This document shows positions 32,615 through 44,666 of a stretch of DNA of 64,000 nt, piece after piece; position 1 is the stretch's first letter; every line of letters starts with the position of its first letter. Source of the stretch: Mesorhabditis belari (taxonomy: Eukaryota > Nematoda > Chromadorea > Rhabditida > Rhabditidae). The notes beneath the pieces were generated by a model. The model ran no database searches. It saw only the letters and a list, made by a program, of their open reading frames with translations, and was not told the origin of the DNA. The stretch spans positions 1,318,001-1,382,000 of the forward strand of contig CAUEEP010000742.1 of NCBI GenBank assembly GCA_958450365.1, written 5' to 3'. A program made the translations under genes and the position numbers.

Positions 32615-33025
32615 GCCTTGAAGTGCAGATGGATTTGAACCTCACTTTGTCGGCCCTGGGATTTGAACCAGCGACTTCTCGTTTACCGGGCGAAAGTTCT
32701 ATCAATCAGCTACAGCCAAACGTATTCCATTGCCGCCAGGCTACAGTCTTATGCCCTACTTTGAACATAAACAACTAAAAAAGCGTTCAATCCCTGCAAA
32801 CGTTTCTGGATCTCAAAAAGGATCTCAATCCCAAAGGTCGTTGTCAATTTTTCGCAGCGGACCAGAACCTGGGATTCGAACCAGTGACCTCTCGATTACT
32901 GCGCGAAAGTTCTACCAGCAGCTACAGCGACACGTATTCAATTGCCGCCAGCCTACGGTCTTATGCCTTACTTTGAACATAAACAACTAAAAAAGCGTTC
33001 AATCCTTGCAAACGTTTCTGGATTT
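32615..33025 (-). repeat. Two direct copies of a tRNA-like repeat
   Basis: Units near 32625-32815 and 32855-33020 share GCCGCCAG, TTTGAACATAAACAAC and GCAAACGTTTCTGGAT. On the minus strand each starts with a tRNA-like block: GCTGTAGCTGATTGATAGAAC or GCTGTAGCTGCTGGTAGAAC (D arm), CTTTCG...CGAGA (anticodon arm) and CGCTGGTTCAAATCCCAG or CACTGGTTCGAATCCCAG (T arm). The anticodon loop is too long for a standard tRNA, so a tRNA-derived SINE-like repeat is the best reading. Confidence 0.6.
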
Positions 33026-33029
33026 CAAA

Positions 33030-36000
33030 AATTTCGTGAAGCATGAACAAATAAACAGCTATAATCATACTGCAATTTTAAGCTCCTCTACCACAAAGTG
33101 CTCTATTTTCGGCGTCCACGAAAACATTATGAATTTCTTATTTCCCCGAAATTCCCCCAATGATCATCACCAAAATACTCCGGTGTTTTTTGCAAATGAA
33201 AAATTCCGTTTTCTTTATTTGTTTTTTTGGAGAAAAATTCGAGAAGAAAAGCAAGGATGTCAGAGAAATGAAGAAATTGAAACCCCGTCTTTTTTGTGTG
33301 TTCTTTTCTCATTTCAAATTCTCATCCGATCAACACTCGAGAAAAATTGGGAACGGATAAAGTTGAAGCCGACTTTCTTGAGGCTTACTTTCTTGAGGCT
33401 TACTTTCTTGCTCAATCTAAACACATCTTTTCTAGCGTAATGACTGTTTAGCTTTTCAATCAAACCGGTGAAATGAAACTGAAAAACAAGAAACGAAAAA
33501 GCAAAGTAAATGTAAAAGTAAAAGCAAAGTGCAAATGCTTTAAAGTAATCAAAGAAAATGACAAACACTCCCCTTCTGGTACACTTAAAAACGCTAACGA
33601 GATGAGGAAATGGTGTGCCAGAAGGGATATGTTTCGATGGGCACAAAAGGCACAGCTCAGAGTATACAATGAAAAATTGTTAGTCAAAACACACCCTTTC
33701 TGGCATAGCCACTTGAAAAAATGTGGAATCGATGTGCCAGAAGGATTGGATTTGCAGTGAGCACAAAGTTCACCTTTAGATGCGTAGGTATGAAAGTTTT
33801 AGATGCCTCAAAAGTTTCCCCAATATTTCAAGACTTTAATGGAAGCGATTAAGGCAAGACAGCTGTTTTCATGGCTGAGTTTTCAGCTTTCAGTTTTCAA
33901 GACAACATTGTCTACTCATTTCTGCAAATTCTTTTTTATAGCCAAGCTAAATTTATAAAATAATAACTTACATCAAAAATATTTCACAACGAAATTCACA
34001 ATTGAAGAATAATTACCGGGTTCAGCTTTTCTCAATTTCAAACTTGTGTTTAGCTTCTTTGATTTTGAAATATTTGAAATAATTTTCGACATATTACCTC
34101 AATGATTTTGAAATGATTTTAAAAATGATTGAAATGATTTAATTTTAAAAGAATTTCTATTTTTTGATGGGGTGGGGGTTTGCGCCTTTTTTGAAAAGGA
34201 GGAAGGGGAAAATATTGCGACGGGGGTTTAAAAAGAAAAAAAAAAAAGTTGGTTGTTTTTTTTTTGTGGTTTTTTTTTTTCAAATTTTGTTTTTTTTGAT
34301 TTTAAAAATTAAATTTAATTTAAAAGAATTTCCAAAAAACCTCTAAAATTCTAAACGCTTCTGCCCTATAACCTCCCGATCGTTGAATTTTTTTTTGCGA
34401 TTCAGAAATTGTTTCGAAATCTTTAGAGAAAATCACCTACACCACTCAAATTGAAATCCTCATTGCATTTCCCCATTTCCAATTCCACCAAACAACTCAA
34501 ATATCTAATAACGAAAACTCTCATTCACCCCAAATTGATCAAACCTCACCAAACCTTGGGAACTTTTTCCTTTTTTTTCTCTTTCTTTTTTTCTTTTACT
34601 TTTTTTCTTGCAATTTTTCTTGAGCAAAAATTATCGTCGGCCACAAATTGAATCCGAGAAAAAGTGTAGGGAAATTCTAATTTTATTTGAAACTAGGAAA
34701 GAGGAAGACTCAAATTATTTGGATGTCTAAGAAAGATTTCTTAGTGGCCCTAGTGGCCCTAGTGACCTTAGTTCTTAGTGAAGGATTTCTTAGTAGAGCG
34801 GGAATGAAATGGTAAAGTTTTTAGTTGGCTTTAATTATTGTTTTAACAAAAAAGTGTGTTACTTACAGAGTTTAAAAACGATTTCTCTAGCTTGATTTAA
34901 ATGTAAATCGCAAAATATTCAGTACATTTTGTTATATTTCAAAAACTGGAAGATTAAAGTGATTCAGTCCAAAAATAGCTGATATATCTGGCATATTTTA
35001 AAAGCTTTAGAGCTTAAATATAATCTGATCTTGAGCTTAAATATAAGCTGATATATCTGGCATATTTTAAAAGCTTTAGAGCTTAAATATAATCTGATCT
35101 TGAGCTTAAATATAAGCTATGACTTTGATAAAGCTCACTTATCAGCTTTAGTTTCCTTTTTTAGGTTTAGAAATGAAACAAAATTGCTAGTGTGGGAATA
35201 TAAATTTTCTTGATTTATAGCTCTTCTTGAATCTTCTTGATCTTCTTGAATTCCCCAGCCTAGCCAAAAACCCAGCCTAGCCAAAAATCGATTTAATAGA
35301 ACATACAAATGTCTCATTGCGTTCATTCAACAAAATGCGATGAAAAGTCTCTTTTTGACACCGGAAAGCCTTGATGAATTGCAAGAAAGAGAAGAAAACA
35401 AGAGCCAAAGATTTCAACCGAAATCTTCGGCTATTTGACCATCCAAAAGATCACCGAAAAGAGATGCTTCTTGTGTGGCTAAAGGGTTTAAATTGTGCCC
35501 TCAATTGACGTCCCTTCTTTCCCATCTATTTCTTTCCGTTTGCAATATTGGAACCCTTTCCAAACACTCTTTCTTTATCTCCTTTTACCATTCTTGCCTC
35601 TTAAACAAAATGAAACCATCATCAAACGATGTTTCGAAAATAAAATTGCTTCTTTGGAAAAATATTTATCAACAAAACAATCAAAAATCGGGTTTGTGTG
35701 TCGAGAATCACCGATGCTCAACGCTAGATTTGCTCGTGACACAAAAGCAAATGCTTTACTTTTTGTTTCTGCCATTAGGCTGCTATCTTGAAATTAAAAA
35801 TTCTGTCGATAACTCTTAAAATTTCAAAATTCTATCGCTAACCCATTAAAATACCTTGTCCAGCGCTTGTCCCATTACAATAGCTTGTCCAATACCAGTC
35901 CAGCTTGTCCAGTGCACTCTCGTCACTTCTCGATTTTCGTTCGTATTATAATAATAATGCTTATAATGCTTAAAAAAAAGCAAAAAAAAAAAATTTGAGA

Positions 36001-36180
36001 AGTTGAACCCGCGACCACCAGCGCCACCAGTGCCTCGGACCACAAAAACACAGAAACAAATCTACATCGAACCAAAAATTCTAAAATTTTATACACATAA
36101 GATAGAAATAATTATCAATCAAACCAAAAAGAAAGAATTTTGAAAAATATCCATTAGCGCCGAGTAAAAAAACCAGACAA
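33030..36180. other. Intergenic DNA with small repeats
   Basis: Contains a 12-base TTACTTTCTTGAGGC triplication (33370-33410), two TGTGCCAGAAGG-type repeats (33612, 33735), a poly-T/G-rich tract (34150-34290) and two copies of a 71-bp unit (about 34975-35118). No supported gene. Confidence 0.5.
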
Positions 36181-36290
36181 CACATACCGTAAATAATGTA
36201 ACAGTACGTAAATAATGTAACAGTACGTAAATAATGTAACAGTACCCTCCTCGTACAGTCGCGTAGTCGCAAAAGTTTTAATATTTTTAG
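36181..36290. mobile_element. Half copy of TACCGTAAATA MITE
   Basis: ATACCGTAAATAATGTAACAG is followed by two more ACGTAAATAATGTAACAGT copies and then GTCGCGTAGTCGCAAAAG, matching the left half of the element at 23355. The terminal segment is triplicated and the right half is absent. Confidence 0.75.
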
Positions 36291-36780
36291 AAATACAAAT
36301 TTTTGCTTTTTTTGCTTGCCAAATTTTCCCTCTCAAATACTCTCATGGTGGTTTAGTTTAGCAATTGATCGGGGAGGTTAGTTTTGGGAATATTTTTGTG
36401 GGGAATCTGCTTGATGCACGCTATTTTCTGTTATCTAACAAACAGCTAAACTGATCAACTTCAAAAGCAAACAAACGCAATCATTTAGGCAAGGATAGCT
36501 TTTTTGCAAAAATGTACCTTCTGCCAAGAAATGATGATTTCTGGTGCTTGCTGCTTTGGAGCGCCGCACCGCAAACAATTGCTGCGAAATTTTTGCTGCC
36601 GATCCAGTTACCCAATCATCAGCCTCACTCTTCTCAGCCGCTGTATCGGTCAGGCCAATATACAGAGTGGTTCAAAAGTATTGCGACAAATCAAAAAAAT
36701 ATACCCAAATGTTAAAAGGCTAAATAAATTAAAACTTTTGATTCTTATAACGTTTTTTATTTTTATAAAGTCAAAAAAAC

Positions 36781-38117
36781 TACCGTATTTACTCGAATAG
36801 AAGACCGGCCTCGATTATAAGACCGTCTCGAATAGAAGACGGGGTCTAGGGGATGATCGAAAAAATAGAAGACCGTCTCGAATATAAGACCGGTCTTATA
36901 TTCGAGGTACCCTGTTTTCTATTCTGCGCGAAAGTGGACGTACTCAAATACGAGAAAAGAATAAGGGAATTTACCCAATAGGGTAAAAATATTATATTTT
37001 CATTCAATAGCACTATTTTTTTGATATTGTTCTACATCTCGTATTAATAATTTTTTTTGGTACTTTTCCATTATACCTCCGCCATCTCCACATTTCCGTC
37101 ATTTTGACTCTGATTATTTTTAATTATTTGATTATCTGATCATTTTTTATCTAAAAACTGGCGGGGTATAACGGAAATGTGGAGTTGGCGGAGGTATAAC
37201 GGAAAAGTAGCATTTTTTTAGGGGATCGGAGGTGCTACGAAACGGAAGCTTAAGTGCTGCCTTTAAACTCGAGGCCATTCGTTTTTCAAAGAAAAGAGGC
37301 GACTGCTCGATAGTTTAAGGTGACCCAAAGATGATTCCAGACTGGACGGCAAAGAGGAGTCGCTGCAAAAGGAATCGAAAGGAGCGAAGCGGTTAAAAGG
37401 AGGAGGGCGAATGCTTAAATTTCGCGCAGTCGAGGAGACCACTTATCGATGGATCAAAGAAAACGGAGGAAAAGCTAAAAGTTTCTAGACGTATGGTTCA
37501 GGACAAAGCAAGAAGTTTTTCGCGAATCAAACCTAGATTTCACAAAGTCTTTCTCTGCAAGCAATGAATGGCTTGCGAATTTTTGTGACGGCAAAAATGA
37601 CAACGAGGAGTTCAACAGCGAGGATGATCAGATTGTTTGTTTCCGCAATGGGGAAGCTGTTGAGAGTGGTCGATTCAAGCTGGATATTGCAAGATTGGAG
37701 GGAGATTAGCAAAACTTTGTCAAGATATCGACTCCGACGAGGATAGAAACAATGGAGATGAGAGTGAAAACGATCAATTTCGAGCGCAGAGGGACTTGAT
37801 GGAATTTGCAAGATCCAGATTTAATAGAGGATGACATTGAATCAAGTGAGAATGAAGAATAATGTTGTTATTACTGCTTTTTATGTTCTTATTAATTGTT
37901 GTTAATGTTGTTATTAAAGGTTGTTGTTGATAAATTTTGTTGTTAAATGTTACAATAAATTTCTATAAAAAGTTTTTTTTTAAACGCTGGTTACTTTCCC
38001 GAAAATTTTCGTGAATGCAAATAATAAAAGACCGTCTTGAATAGAGACCGGCCTCGATAGAGACGGGGTCTAGGGGTGTGTTGAAAAATGGAAGCCGGTC
38101 TATTCGAGTAAATACGG
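36781..38117 (+). mobile_element. Decayed pogo-like (Tigger) DNA transposon
   Basis: The element runs from TACCGTATTTACTCGAATAG to CTATTCGAGTAAATACGGTA, with GACCGGCCTCGAT and GACGGGGTCTAGGGG blocks also inverted. The interior (about 37230-37810) holds out-of-frame pieces that resemble a pogo/CENP-B DNA-binding region: AAFKLEAIRFSKK (psq-type helix-turn-helix), VSRRMVQDKA and ASNEWLANFC (CENP-B second helix domain). An acidic stretch follows. Frames change several times and stops intervene, and no DDE catalytic core is present. A second inverted pair (37068-37210, CTTTTCCATTATACCTCCGC and complement) looks like a MITE nested inside. It lies just 3' of the chemoreceptor gene. Confidence 0.65.
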
Positions 38118-38129
38118 TAAGTTTTATTT

Positions 38130-41100
38130 TTAATTTTGCGAAATGGCCACCGTCGACTTTGATCCAAGCGTCGATTCTTGAGGTAACGGTGCTGTTTGGA
38201 TTGTTTTTAAGCCTGGGATCTTTTTGAGGAGGCTGAAGACGAATCTCTTGTATGGTTCGGTGAGGAATAACAGGGAAATGCAAGAGACCGATCCATGGGT
38301 GGTGAGAAGTGAGAAGAGGAGATTGTTCAACCCTGAATTTACGGCAGTGAATCTTTCTATTCGGTGTCAGTTTGTTGTACACGGAATATGCATGGTATTG
38401 AACGCTTTTCTTTTTTTTGCGCTAAATCGTATCCGATTAGTCTTTTGTTGGTCTTTCGGAACAATGTTTCTTAAAGAAAAGCTAAAGGAAAGCTAGTGTG
38501 TGACGATAAAAAAATGAAATAACACAAAAGCAACGTGACAAAAGAAACTCTTTTACGTTATCCGATCATCGATTATTGAATCTGATCGGATCAGTTTCAA
38601 ATACGATTCAATCTTATCCAATGCTCAGCTTAGTGTTTCGAAGAAAGAGTTTTGTACGATTAGCATCGAGTTTCTCAACTCAACTTTCTTGTTCCCCTTT
38701 TCAGAAAAGTTTCTTGAACAATTCAGGGCAAAATATCGGATTAAAAACACGTCAAACACCCACATTGATTGATGTAATTGCTTTGTAATGCCATCAACAT
38801 TGCAAAATATGTCCATGGGACCGTCATCGCAACAACGGGAATCATTTCCTGCAAGAAGCCCTCGTTTCTTTGCTCCAAACCCGGACTACAGGGTTTTAAA
38901 TAAGCTCTCAAAGTTGACAGTCGCACTTTGCCTGCCTAGTTTTCGGGTTCTTGAAAAACGAGCTGCTTACTGAGAGGAGCTAATTTGTTAGTTTTCAATC
39001 AATGCGTCCTAGTTACTCATACTCACTCCGGAGGGTGTAGCTCAGTCAAAAGATAACCGATTCCCACAAAAATTTTTACAGGTAAATGTTGAGTGGGTCT
39101 CCTGTAGCGGTGCCCATTATCTAACCGATAGGCGCTCATAAATTTTTTTAAATAAGCTCTCAACGTTGAGAGTCGCACTTAGCCTGCCTAGTTTTCGGGT
39201 TCTTGAAAAACGAGCTGCTTACTGAGAGGAGCTAAGTTTTTTTGTTAGTTTTCAATCAATAATGTTTAGATATGAATTTTAAAAACAAAAAAATTTCCAA
39301 ACGATTAGTCATTTCGCTTTTCTTTCTCAACTTTTTAAACACCTCTCGACCCGGATTTACCTAACGAAAATCATAAATAAGCAGGGGTTTTTTTCATTTT
39401 GTGTGAGATTTTTCCCGTAAACAATGATCGGAGGTTGAGAAAACATCTTTCTGATAAATTTATTGCAAAAATTTCCCCAATCGGCTTTCAATGTCACTTC
39501 AAAAACCCGAAAACTAGGTCGTGCGCCAGGCTAAGTGCGACTCCCAACTTTGAGAGCTTGTTTTAAAAATTTATGAGCACCTATCAGTTAGATAATGGGC
39601 ATCGCTACAGGAGACCCACTCAACATTTGCCCGTAAAATTTTCGTGACAATCGATCATCTTTTGACTGAGCTACACCCTCCGGAGTAAGTATGAGTAATT
39701 ATGACGCACTCTGTACATATGATCCTGATCATGTTATATTTAGTCAAAAACTTTATGGCTTCTTATCCAATTTGCATTTATGGCATTTGTATGACAATTG
39801 AATTCTGCATCTAACGACACTAAAAGTTAGGGAAATGAAAAACGAAAAGTTATCCGATAGCAAAAAAAAAGCCGACGATTCTAACCTGGATGCATAAAGA
39901 TAGAAAGAATTTGCGTTGAAGTCGTTGAGTTCGCTCGCTCGCATGGAATCCGATGATCGCGTGCATACACGAAGAAACATGAGAAGCACTCTAAAAAGTA
40001 AAGAATTGGGGAAAATAAGGCGTTATCCACGAAAATCAGTGTGCAGATAAGGGCAAAAGCGATGCCAACGACAAGAAATGCTAGCGAAGTCATATTGACA
40101 TATGGTGGGTAGAGAGGACGAAATGAGGAGACGTAGATGTCCGGAATCACAGAAAGATATTCAAATGTGGGATGGAGCTGAAAATAGAAATGATTATCGG
40201 ATCGAATCGAATATATCCGATCTGCTCCGATCCGATCCGATCTGCTCCGATCCGATCCGATCTGCTCCGATCCGATCCGATCCAGCTCCGACCCGATCCG
40301 ATCTGCTTCGATCCGATCCGATCCAGCTCCGACCCGATCCGATCCAGCTCCGACCCGATCCGATCTGCTTCGATCCGATCCGATCCGATCTGCTTCGATC
40401 CGATCCGATCCGATCTGCTTCGATCCGATCCGATCCGATCTGCTTCGATCCGATCCGATCCGACCTGCTTCGATCTGATCCGATCCGATCTGCTTCGATC
40501 CGATCCGATCTGCTCCGATCCGATCTGCTCCGATCCGATCCGATCTGCTCCGATCCGATCTGCTCCGATCCGATCTGCTCCGATCCGATCCGATCGAATC
40601 CACGTCCAAACTATAATATACCTAGCTGAAACGGGATTGAGCCGTAAACAAAGCGGGTTTCTAGTTAGTTGCGAGACAAAAAAGCTGCCATTAGAAACAA
40701 GTTTGGGCGCGTGCAGTGGAATGCATGCTTTGCTCGAAAAAATTTTGCCTTTTTGCATCTTGCATCTGGTATTTTTCTGATTTATAAAGCAATTCCACAT
40801 CTTTCAATTTTCGCAAGAATCAAGAAACGTCTCTTTCAGCCAAAAGGAACTACTTTTAAGAACCAAATAGGAACCTTCTTTTAAAGAACTTTCTTTCTTT
40901 TCTATCAAATGAAATGAAAAGTTTAAGAAAAGACATCATTAAGCGAGATATAAGCTCACAATAATCTTAAGAGTTTGTTAAAAAGAACTTTTTGTAAAGA
41001 ATAATTACATCTTTTAATTCTCCACAATTTGCTGGATATATAAGTAGATTTTCAGCTCAATAGTTTTGATCGGCTTTGAGAAAATGACTTCGCCCTCTAT

Positions 41101-42825
41101 GTGTTAATGAAGAATGAAAATTTGATAAAAACTTTCAAGTTATTTCGAGTCATCTGAATACTTTTTATCAACTCACCTCGATCATTTCTCGAAAATTCTC
41201 GCCTTGTGTCCCCTTCTCAATTGGTAGTATCTCAAAGGCGGCCACCAGCCAAGTGGCACACAAAACAAACGGGGACCAGAAATAAAAGATTGCCACAATT
41301 TTGTGCATTCTGAAAAGAAAAAGCAAATCTTTCTCTATTTTTCGCTCACTTGAAGCGGCTATCCCCGAGAAGTAGACTTTGCCATTTGTAGAAGAATAAA
41401 TAGTTGACAGCTTGAGAGGAAACGACCACAAGCAAGGCACCGAGCGCCTAGATTGGTTTGATTGATTGGCATTACTGGATCCAATTATCACATTTGGCAA
41501 TCAGATCTGATTCTTTTTAAAGATTAGGCTACTTAGTAGACATGGTTTCGGACGTAGTTTCGATCGGATCGGATCAGATCGGTGACATCCAAATGGTCGA
41601 ACCCATCGGTTTGGATCAGATCAAATCGGTGACATCCAATTGGTCGAACTCATCGGTTTGGATCGGATCAAATCGGTGACATCCAATTGATCGAACCCAT
41701 CGGATTGGATCAGATCAAATCGGTGACATCCAATTGGTCGAACCCATCGGATTGGATCGGATCAAATCGGTGACATCCAATTGGTCGAACCCATCAGATT
41801 CGATCGGATCAAATCGAACGTATCCGATGAACGGATTATCGGATATCGGATCGGATAAGAGCACAAATTTTGAGCACTTTTGAATTGGATATATTCGATT
41901 GGTCAGATCGGCGGGACCGGATCAGATCGGAGGGATCGGATCAGATCGGATCCGATTGATCCCATTTTGCCGGATCGGTTCGTTTATATCCAATCCAATA
42001 ACCATTCTACTACTGGGCTACCTATCGTTAGTCTACAATTTAAAATTCGACTACTTATCGATCGTTATGTGCAATGGAGAACTCTTCTTACGAGTGCATG
42101 CTTTGCTCCCAATCCGAACACCGTATCCCATATGCCAAAGATTCGACCGGATAGGGCGGGAAAGTAAAGCTCCGGTTGGATGGAGATGAGCACGAGTTCG
42201 AGGAGGAAATGGGCGATCTGGAATGCATTGAAGCTTTTCCCGATTGGAATCGGATCCAATCCATAACTATCTGTGAAAAGATTTTCAACGAATCTGATTC
42301 GATTTCATTCGGATCGGATAGATCGAATAGGATCAGAGATTGGCCCAATATGTTTTCAATAGAGAACTGTTTTCAATGGAAATTTTATAGTTCTTGTGCA
42401 AAATTTAAACCCTTAAAGAAACCCAAAAGAAACGCGTTCTGACATTGGAAACCGAATCAATTGTTCAAATGACTGACATTTATTCTGATCAATCGGATTA
42501 TCATGGGATAGGAAGGGTCATAGGATCGGATCAGTGATTCAATGTTGTTCCGATCCAATAACACTGTTTCAAGGTCTACAGCAAACATTCTTTTGGCTAA
42601 ACAAGAAGGTGGACATGGATCGTATCCGACCGTATCTTTTGAAACAAATCGCTAATAATAAGTATTATTGGTACAAACGTGTGAACACATCAAAAACGGC
42701 TTGTATTCTCTCATTTCCGGCGGTGTCCTGGTGAAGATCGTATATAGAGAAAATATATGGATTGGAGCAGAAAATAGGGATAAAATCCGGTCATACCAGA
42801 TGTAGAGCACTGGATCTTCGTACAT
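38130..42825 (-). CDS. Serpentine chemoreceptor, srh/str-like 7TM
   Basis: Eight exons join in perfect phase: 42825-42679, 42217-42092, 41447-41350, 41309-41177, 40177-40031, 39990-39886, 38848-38764, 38332-38130. The product is 347 residues starting MYEDPV. Nematode chemoreceptor landmarks appear in order: TM1, then TRTPPEMREYK, TM2 with SIQPELYFP, two more hydrophobic segments (ALLVVVSSQAVNYLFF, FYFWSPFVLCATWLVAAF), an extracellular loop, TM5 (LAFLVVGIAFALICTLIF), SERTQRLQRKFFLSLCIQ before TM6, and TM7 with NNLLFSLLTTHGSVSC then EPYKRFVF. Length and motifs fit SRH/STR receptors, which act in chemosensory cilia. The family is clear; the exact subfamily is not. Introns carry a GATCCGATCC minisatellite and a 709-bp foldback. 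No inactivating change was seen. Confidence 0.88.
38877..39000. repeat. Repeat half sharing the foldback interior
   Basis: TAAGCTCTCAAAGTTGAC...CTTGAAAAACGAGCTGC recurs at 39150-39260 inside the neighbouring foldback and, inverted and shorter, near 39505-39560. Confidence 0.75.
39001..39709. mobile_element. 709-bp foldback element in chemoreceptor intron
   Basis: The arms of about 150 bases are inverted: ATGCGTCCTAGTTACTCATA...CTCCGGAGGGTGTAGCTCAG at the left against its near-complement at the right, and TGAGTGGGTCTCCTGTAGCG within. The GGAGGGTGTAGCTCAGTCAA block is A-box-like. Internal direct copies of a CGCACTTAGCCTGCCTAG segment add complexity. It lies in the intron between exons 39886 and 38848. 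Confidence 0.8.
40203..40602. repeat. GATCCGATCCGATCTGCTCC minisatellite
   Basis: About 400 bases of 15-20 bp units made of GATCC/GATCT with CTGCTCC or CAGCTCCGACC spacers. It leaves long ORFs in several frames (Ser-Asp-Arg-rich on the minus strand). It lies in the intron between exons 41177 and 40177 of the chemoreceptor gene and ends 25 bases from an exon. Confidence 0.95.
41565..41815. repeat. 46-bp minisatellite (aaatcggtgacatccaattgg)
   Basis: Five copies of a unit with CAAATCGGTGACATCCAATT and GGTCGAACCCATCGG. It is rich in GGATC, like the repeat at 40203, and lies in the chemoreceptor intron between exons 42092 and 41447. Confidence 0.9.
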
Positions 42826-43382
42826 ATTCGTACATTGGATATGTTCTGTTAAAGGAAAATGCGATAGTTATCAAAAATCTATCAAAACCTTTAGCTTTGT
42901 GGCAAATAAAAGTTGAATTTTTGACTTTTCACTGAAAAATGTTTGAAACACTTCCCTTTTTGACTGAAAAATGCTCGAAACACTTCCCTTTTTGACTTGA
43001 AATTTTTGTCCTTTGCAGCCTTTTAGAGCACCTGCTCGTCGAGACACTTTTAGTCGCAAAGTTCAGCCATTTTCTTGGGAATATACATCACTTTTTTTAC
43101 ATTGGTTTTCGATACCCCTTATCCGGCTAGAGCAGGAGGTTTCGATCTAAAAAAAGCTGTCTGTGGCTCTTTGAAAAATCACTCTCTCTCTCTCTGCTGC
43201 GCTATTTTTTACTGACTATCGCTTCAATGCTCGAGTCGAACGCAACTTGTTAATACTTCCGGGACAGATTGCTTTAGGTGGGTCATTTGATATAATTTTT
43301 AAAAAAAAAGGAATATTGTCGATTAAAAAACTGAGAAACTAACTGAGATCCTAGAGTTCCCCTTGTTAACGCTAAAAATCTA

Positions 43383-43660
43383 TTAGGTTGTTCGGATATA
43401 AACGAGCGTTTGCACTGCTTAACTCGTGAGGAAGCCATTTCCCGCATCTGATCGCCTTTCCAATGGCGTGGAGATGCTCATCAATCATAGAATTTGAACA
43501 TAGAAACTGTTGAGCTAGTTCACGCGTCGTTTGACATGGATCCGATTCGATTGCAGCCCTCAAAGTATCATTGTCTACCGCTTGAGGTCGACGAGAGTGT
43601 TCATGATCCTCGAGACTTTCATCACCGTTTGGAAAGCGTTGGAGCCAGGCTCCGATGTGT
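43383..43660 (-). pseudogene. Truncated mariner transposase (HTH part)
   Basis: From about 43660 downward the frame reads WLQRFPNGDESLED, SRRPQAVDNDTL, DPCQTTRELAQQF and GKWLPHELS, a mariner-family transposase DNA-binding region up to the linker WVPHEL-like motif. It then stops after a few residues, beside TTAGGTTGTTCGGATAT (43385 onward), which resembles a mariner terminal repeat next to TA. The DD34D catalytic domain is absent, so this is an internally deleted element. Its N-terminal side is separated by the foldback at 43661-43963. Confidence 0.75.
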
Positions 43661-43963
43661 TACTAAAAAAAATTTAGTAACACTTTTGGAACACCCGACC
43701 CGATGGGTCGGGTGTCTAGAATCATCGACGATTTCGTATTCCTGGCTCAAGAGTCAGGAATACAAAATACACGGCTTTTTGGAACACCCGACCCGATGTC
43801 CCCCTGACCCGTGTCCCTGCCCCGGGGTCAGGAATACAAAAAAGGCCCTTTTTCGTCGGTCCTGGCCCCGGGGTCGGGTGTTCCAAAAACCCGTGTATTT
43901 TAAACTTCTTTCCCTAGGATTGCTTTCTTACCACCGGAGGTTGCGCCGGCCTAGGACCACTAT
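43661..43963. mobile_element. GC-rich foldback inserted in mariner
   Basis: Flanked by 12-base direct copies of GGCTCCGATGTG (43649-43660 and 43964-43975). Inside, TTTGGAACACCCGACCCGATG occurs twice direct and once inverted (CGGGTGTTCC), with GGTCAGGAATACAAAA copies. Sequence on both sides of the insertion continues the same mariner frame, so it entered after the mariner. No coding capacity. Confidence 0.7.
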
Positions 43964-44013
43964 GGCTCCGATGTGAGCACAAATTAGGGAAATTGCCAAA
44001 AACGACAGTTTAG

Positions 44014-44666
44014 ATGTTAACCGGCGCAATTCTCGCTGCATCAATGGTCAAAGATATCCAACTCCAAGTGGAGAATCGAAATCCGAATGTCTTTGTTTTC
44101 GAGCAAACCTACGCGTCGAAAGCCTCAGTTTTCGCCATCGATGAGAGCATTGTGGTGAAGTTAGGCGAATATCGACGTGAGTGAGACTAGTCAAAATAAT
44201 ATTAAATACATACCGTAAATACTGTAATAGTACCCCACCCCCATAATGACGGTGCGGAGTGTTGCGTAGTCTAGCTTTGGACGCGTTTTTCTCGACACTG
44301 GTTTATGCTACAATGCGCGCTTAGGTATCAAAAAATAGCTGAAATTCAGGGCTATTTTTTGAAAGTACGGGCACTTTGAAAAAAGATGAAATACTAAAAA
44401 ACTTTTGCGACTACGCGACTGTACGAGGGGGGTGGGGTACTATTACAGTATTTACGGTATAAAGAATAACATAAGTGTTAGTTGCTCTGAGATCTTTTGC
44501 AAACATTATAATAGTGTTTTTGAGTTGTAAGCTAAAGGCGAAGACTCTGTTTATTTGTTTAGCCGTCCCGCACTCCGAGGAGCTCCCATTTATTTGGATG
44601 CCAAAATCTGCTTGGGATGTAGCGATTCAAGAAAACAAGATAATATTCGACAATGCTATTGTTTAA
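44014..44666 (+). CDS. Small two-exon protein, unknown family
   Basis: Exon 1 is 44014-44176 (MLTGAILAASMVKDIQ to VVKLGEY) with donor GTGAGT. Exon 2 begins after TGTTTAG near 44564 and, in phase, reads VPHSEELPFIWMPKSAWDV to a stop at 44664-44666. The product is about 88 residues with no recognised domain, signal peptide or membrane segment. The intron holds the TACCGTA MITE at 44211-44459. The gene starts 38 bases past the mariner/foldback complex. It may be the front of a larger broken gene continuing into 44640-45373. Confidence 0.4.

Noticed and set aside
33473..33760. 95-codon Lys-rich ORF
   Set aside because: Built on short AAAGTAAA-type and TGTGCCAGAAGG repeats, no family resemblance.
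39881..40800. Long Ser-Asp-Arg-Ile-Gly ORFs of up to 242 codons
   Set aside because: They come from the GATCC satellite; only the flanking parts (40177-40031 and 39990-39886) are true exons of the chemoreceptor gene.
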